Shown in pieces: positions 63,423 through 64,000 of a stretch of DNA of 64,000 nucleotides. The position numbers were made by a program, and so were the translations under genes. The first letter of the stretch is position 1; the number at the start of each line of letters is the position of its first letter. Below the pieces are notes generated by a model that was not told where the DNA came from, made no database searches, and saw only the letters and a list, made by a program, of their open reading frames with translations. The stretch spans positions 3,534,001-3,598,000 of the forward strand of contig NVQB01000001.1 of assembly GCA_002319075.1 (NCBI GenBank). Reading direction: 5' to 3'. This DNA is from Sphingobacteriaceae bacterium. Lineage in GTDB: Bacteria > Bacteroidota > Bacteroidia > B-17B0 > Aurantibacillaceae.

Positions 63423-64000
63423 TCAATTTAAAACTAAATTGTCTATAAGACGTATTTTACCAACAAATACAGCAATGACCGCAACAGCTCGTGGGGCGTC
63501 TTTGATGTCTGATAAAATTTCAAGTGTATCGGCATTGCAGATTTCGAAATAATCGAGTCTTGTTGCGGGAATGTGTTCTAATTCAGCAGTGACAAAAGCC
63601 CTGGCAGCATCAACCCCTTTTGTAATAACTAGTTCTTTTACCTGTGACATGAGTTTTGGTACCACAGAGGCAGTTTTTCTTTCTTCTGCATTTAGCAAAG
63701 AATTACGTGAACTCATGGCCAGGCCATCAGGTTCTCTTAGAATAGGACAGGCAACAATTTCAATGGATGAATGCATTTGTGTTACCAGGGCCTTAACAAC
63801 CATTACCTGCTGGTAATCTTTACTGCCAAAGTAAGCTTTGTCAGGACTTACTATTTCGAACAAACGTTTAACAATTTGCCCAACGCCATTAAAATGGCCC
63901 GGACGATGCGCTCCTTCCAGAATGTTGTCGAGGTAACCAAAGTGGTACTCGGCCTTTTCGTCTTTTACCGGGTACATTTCATCCACTGAAGGCATAAATA
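63423..64000 (-). CDS. panC: Pantoate-beta-alanine ligase, C-terminal part (start beyond window edge)
   Basis: The frame continues past the right edge: the codons at 63996-63998 (F) and the visible ATG at 63995 give FMPSVDEMYP, which corresponds to an internal PanC segment, so this Met is not the true start. The visible part includes GAHRPGHFNGVGQIVKRLFEIVSPDKAYFGSKDYQQVMVVKALV, a core of the ATP/pantoate-binding site, and GLAMSSRNSLLNAEERK, which carries the mobile-loop signature SSRN. PanC condenses pantoate and beta-alanine to pantothenate (vitamin B5) using ATP. The N-terminal region with its HIGH-like motif is outside the window. The identification is secure. Confidence 0.93.
   Translation of the reverse strand, partial: FMPSVDEMYPVKDEKAEYHFGYLDNILEGAHRPGHFNGVGQIVKRLFEIVSPDKAYFGSKDYQQVMVVKALVTQMHSSIEIVACPILREPDGLAMSSRNSLLNAEERKTASVVPKLMSQVKELVITKGVDAARAFVTAELEHIPATRLDYFEICNADTLEILSDIKDAPRAVAVIAVFVGKIRLIDNLVLN

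Overview
The window comes from a free-living or host-associated member of the Bacteroidota (Bacteroidetes). The evidence is in the sequence: three proteins end in type IX secretion (T9SS) sorting domains, a PorV-like outer membrane protein sits beside one of them, there are SprB-type repeats, a TonB receptor with an N-terminal carboxypeptidase-like domain, LytS/LytTR signalling, AT-rich DNA, and phylum-type promoters (TTG, about 17-20 bp, then TAnnTTTG). I cannot assign a genus. No rRNA, tRNA, transposase, phage gene, CRISPR array or replication origin was seen.

Layout. 1-4.6 kb: a truncated double-LamG secreted protein and a LytS-type sensor kinase with its LytTR regulator, all on the minus strand. 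4.8-13.3 kb: a beta-propeller/beta-barrel surface protein, an M20 amidohydrolase and a large outer membrane protein, plus strand. 13.4-14.8 kb: a thioredoxin-fold protein and phosphatidylserine decarboxylase. 14.9-15.6 kb: about 35 copies of an 18-bp repeat enclosed by a near-perfect inverted repeat. 16-17.2 kb: isocitrate dehydrogenase with a clear promoter and terminator. 17.4-22.5 kb: an accessory island of small unrelated genes (unknown membrane-anchored protein, glyoxalase-like protein, erythromycin-esterase-like protein, membrane protein, DUF1905 protein) separated by large imperfect palindromes. One palindrome has the R/L box layout of an integron attC site. 22.5-26.8 kb: a reductase-like protein, a serine hydrolase, a VOC protein, a methionine aminopeptidase and a Kazal-type lipoprotein. 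27-35.5 kb: TPR lipoprotein, RNase R, esterase, MATE transporter, RecJ and YebC. 35.6-44 kb: two adjacent, related T9SS cargo proteins with Ig-like repeats. 44.2-51.3 kb: aldehyde dehydrogenase, PIF1-like helicase, TlpA-like thioredoxin, Nfu-type Fe-S protein, dCMP deaminase and a small basic secreted protein. 51.5-60.9 kb: a three-gene unit of TonB-dependent receptor, 1496-aa T9SS cargo protein and PorV-like protein. 60.9-64 kb: GreA, a HIT protein, glycyl-tRNA synthetase and the C-terminal part of PanC.

Most genes are housekeeping or cell-envelope functions. The items most worth a second look are the cassette-like island with its attC-like site, the repeat array inside an inverted repeat, a promoter-plus-hairpin leader in front of greA, a secreted small protein with no standard start codon directly after the dCMP deaminase stop, and the TonB receptor/T9SS cargo/PorV-like cluster.
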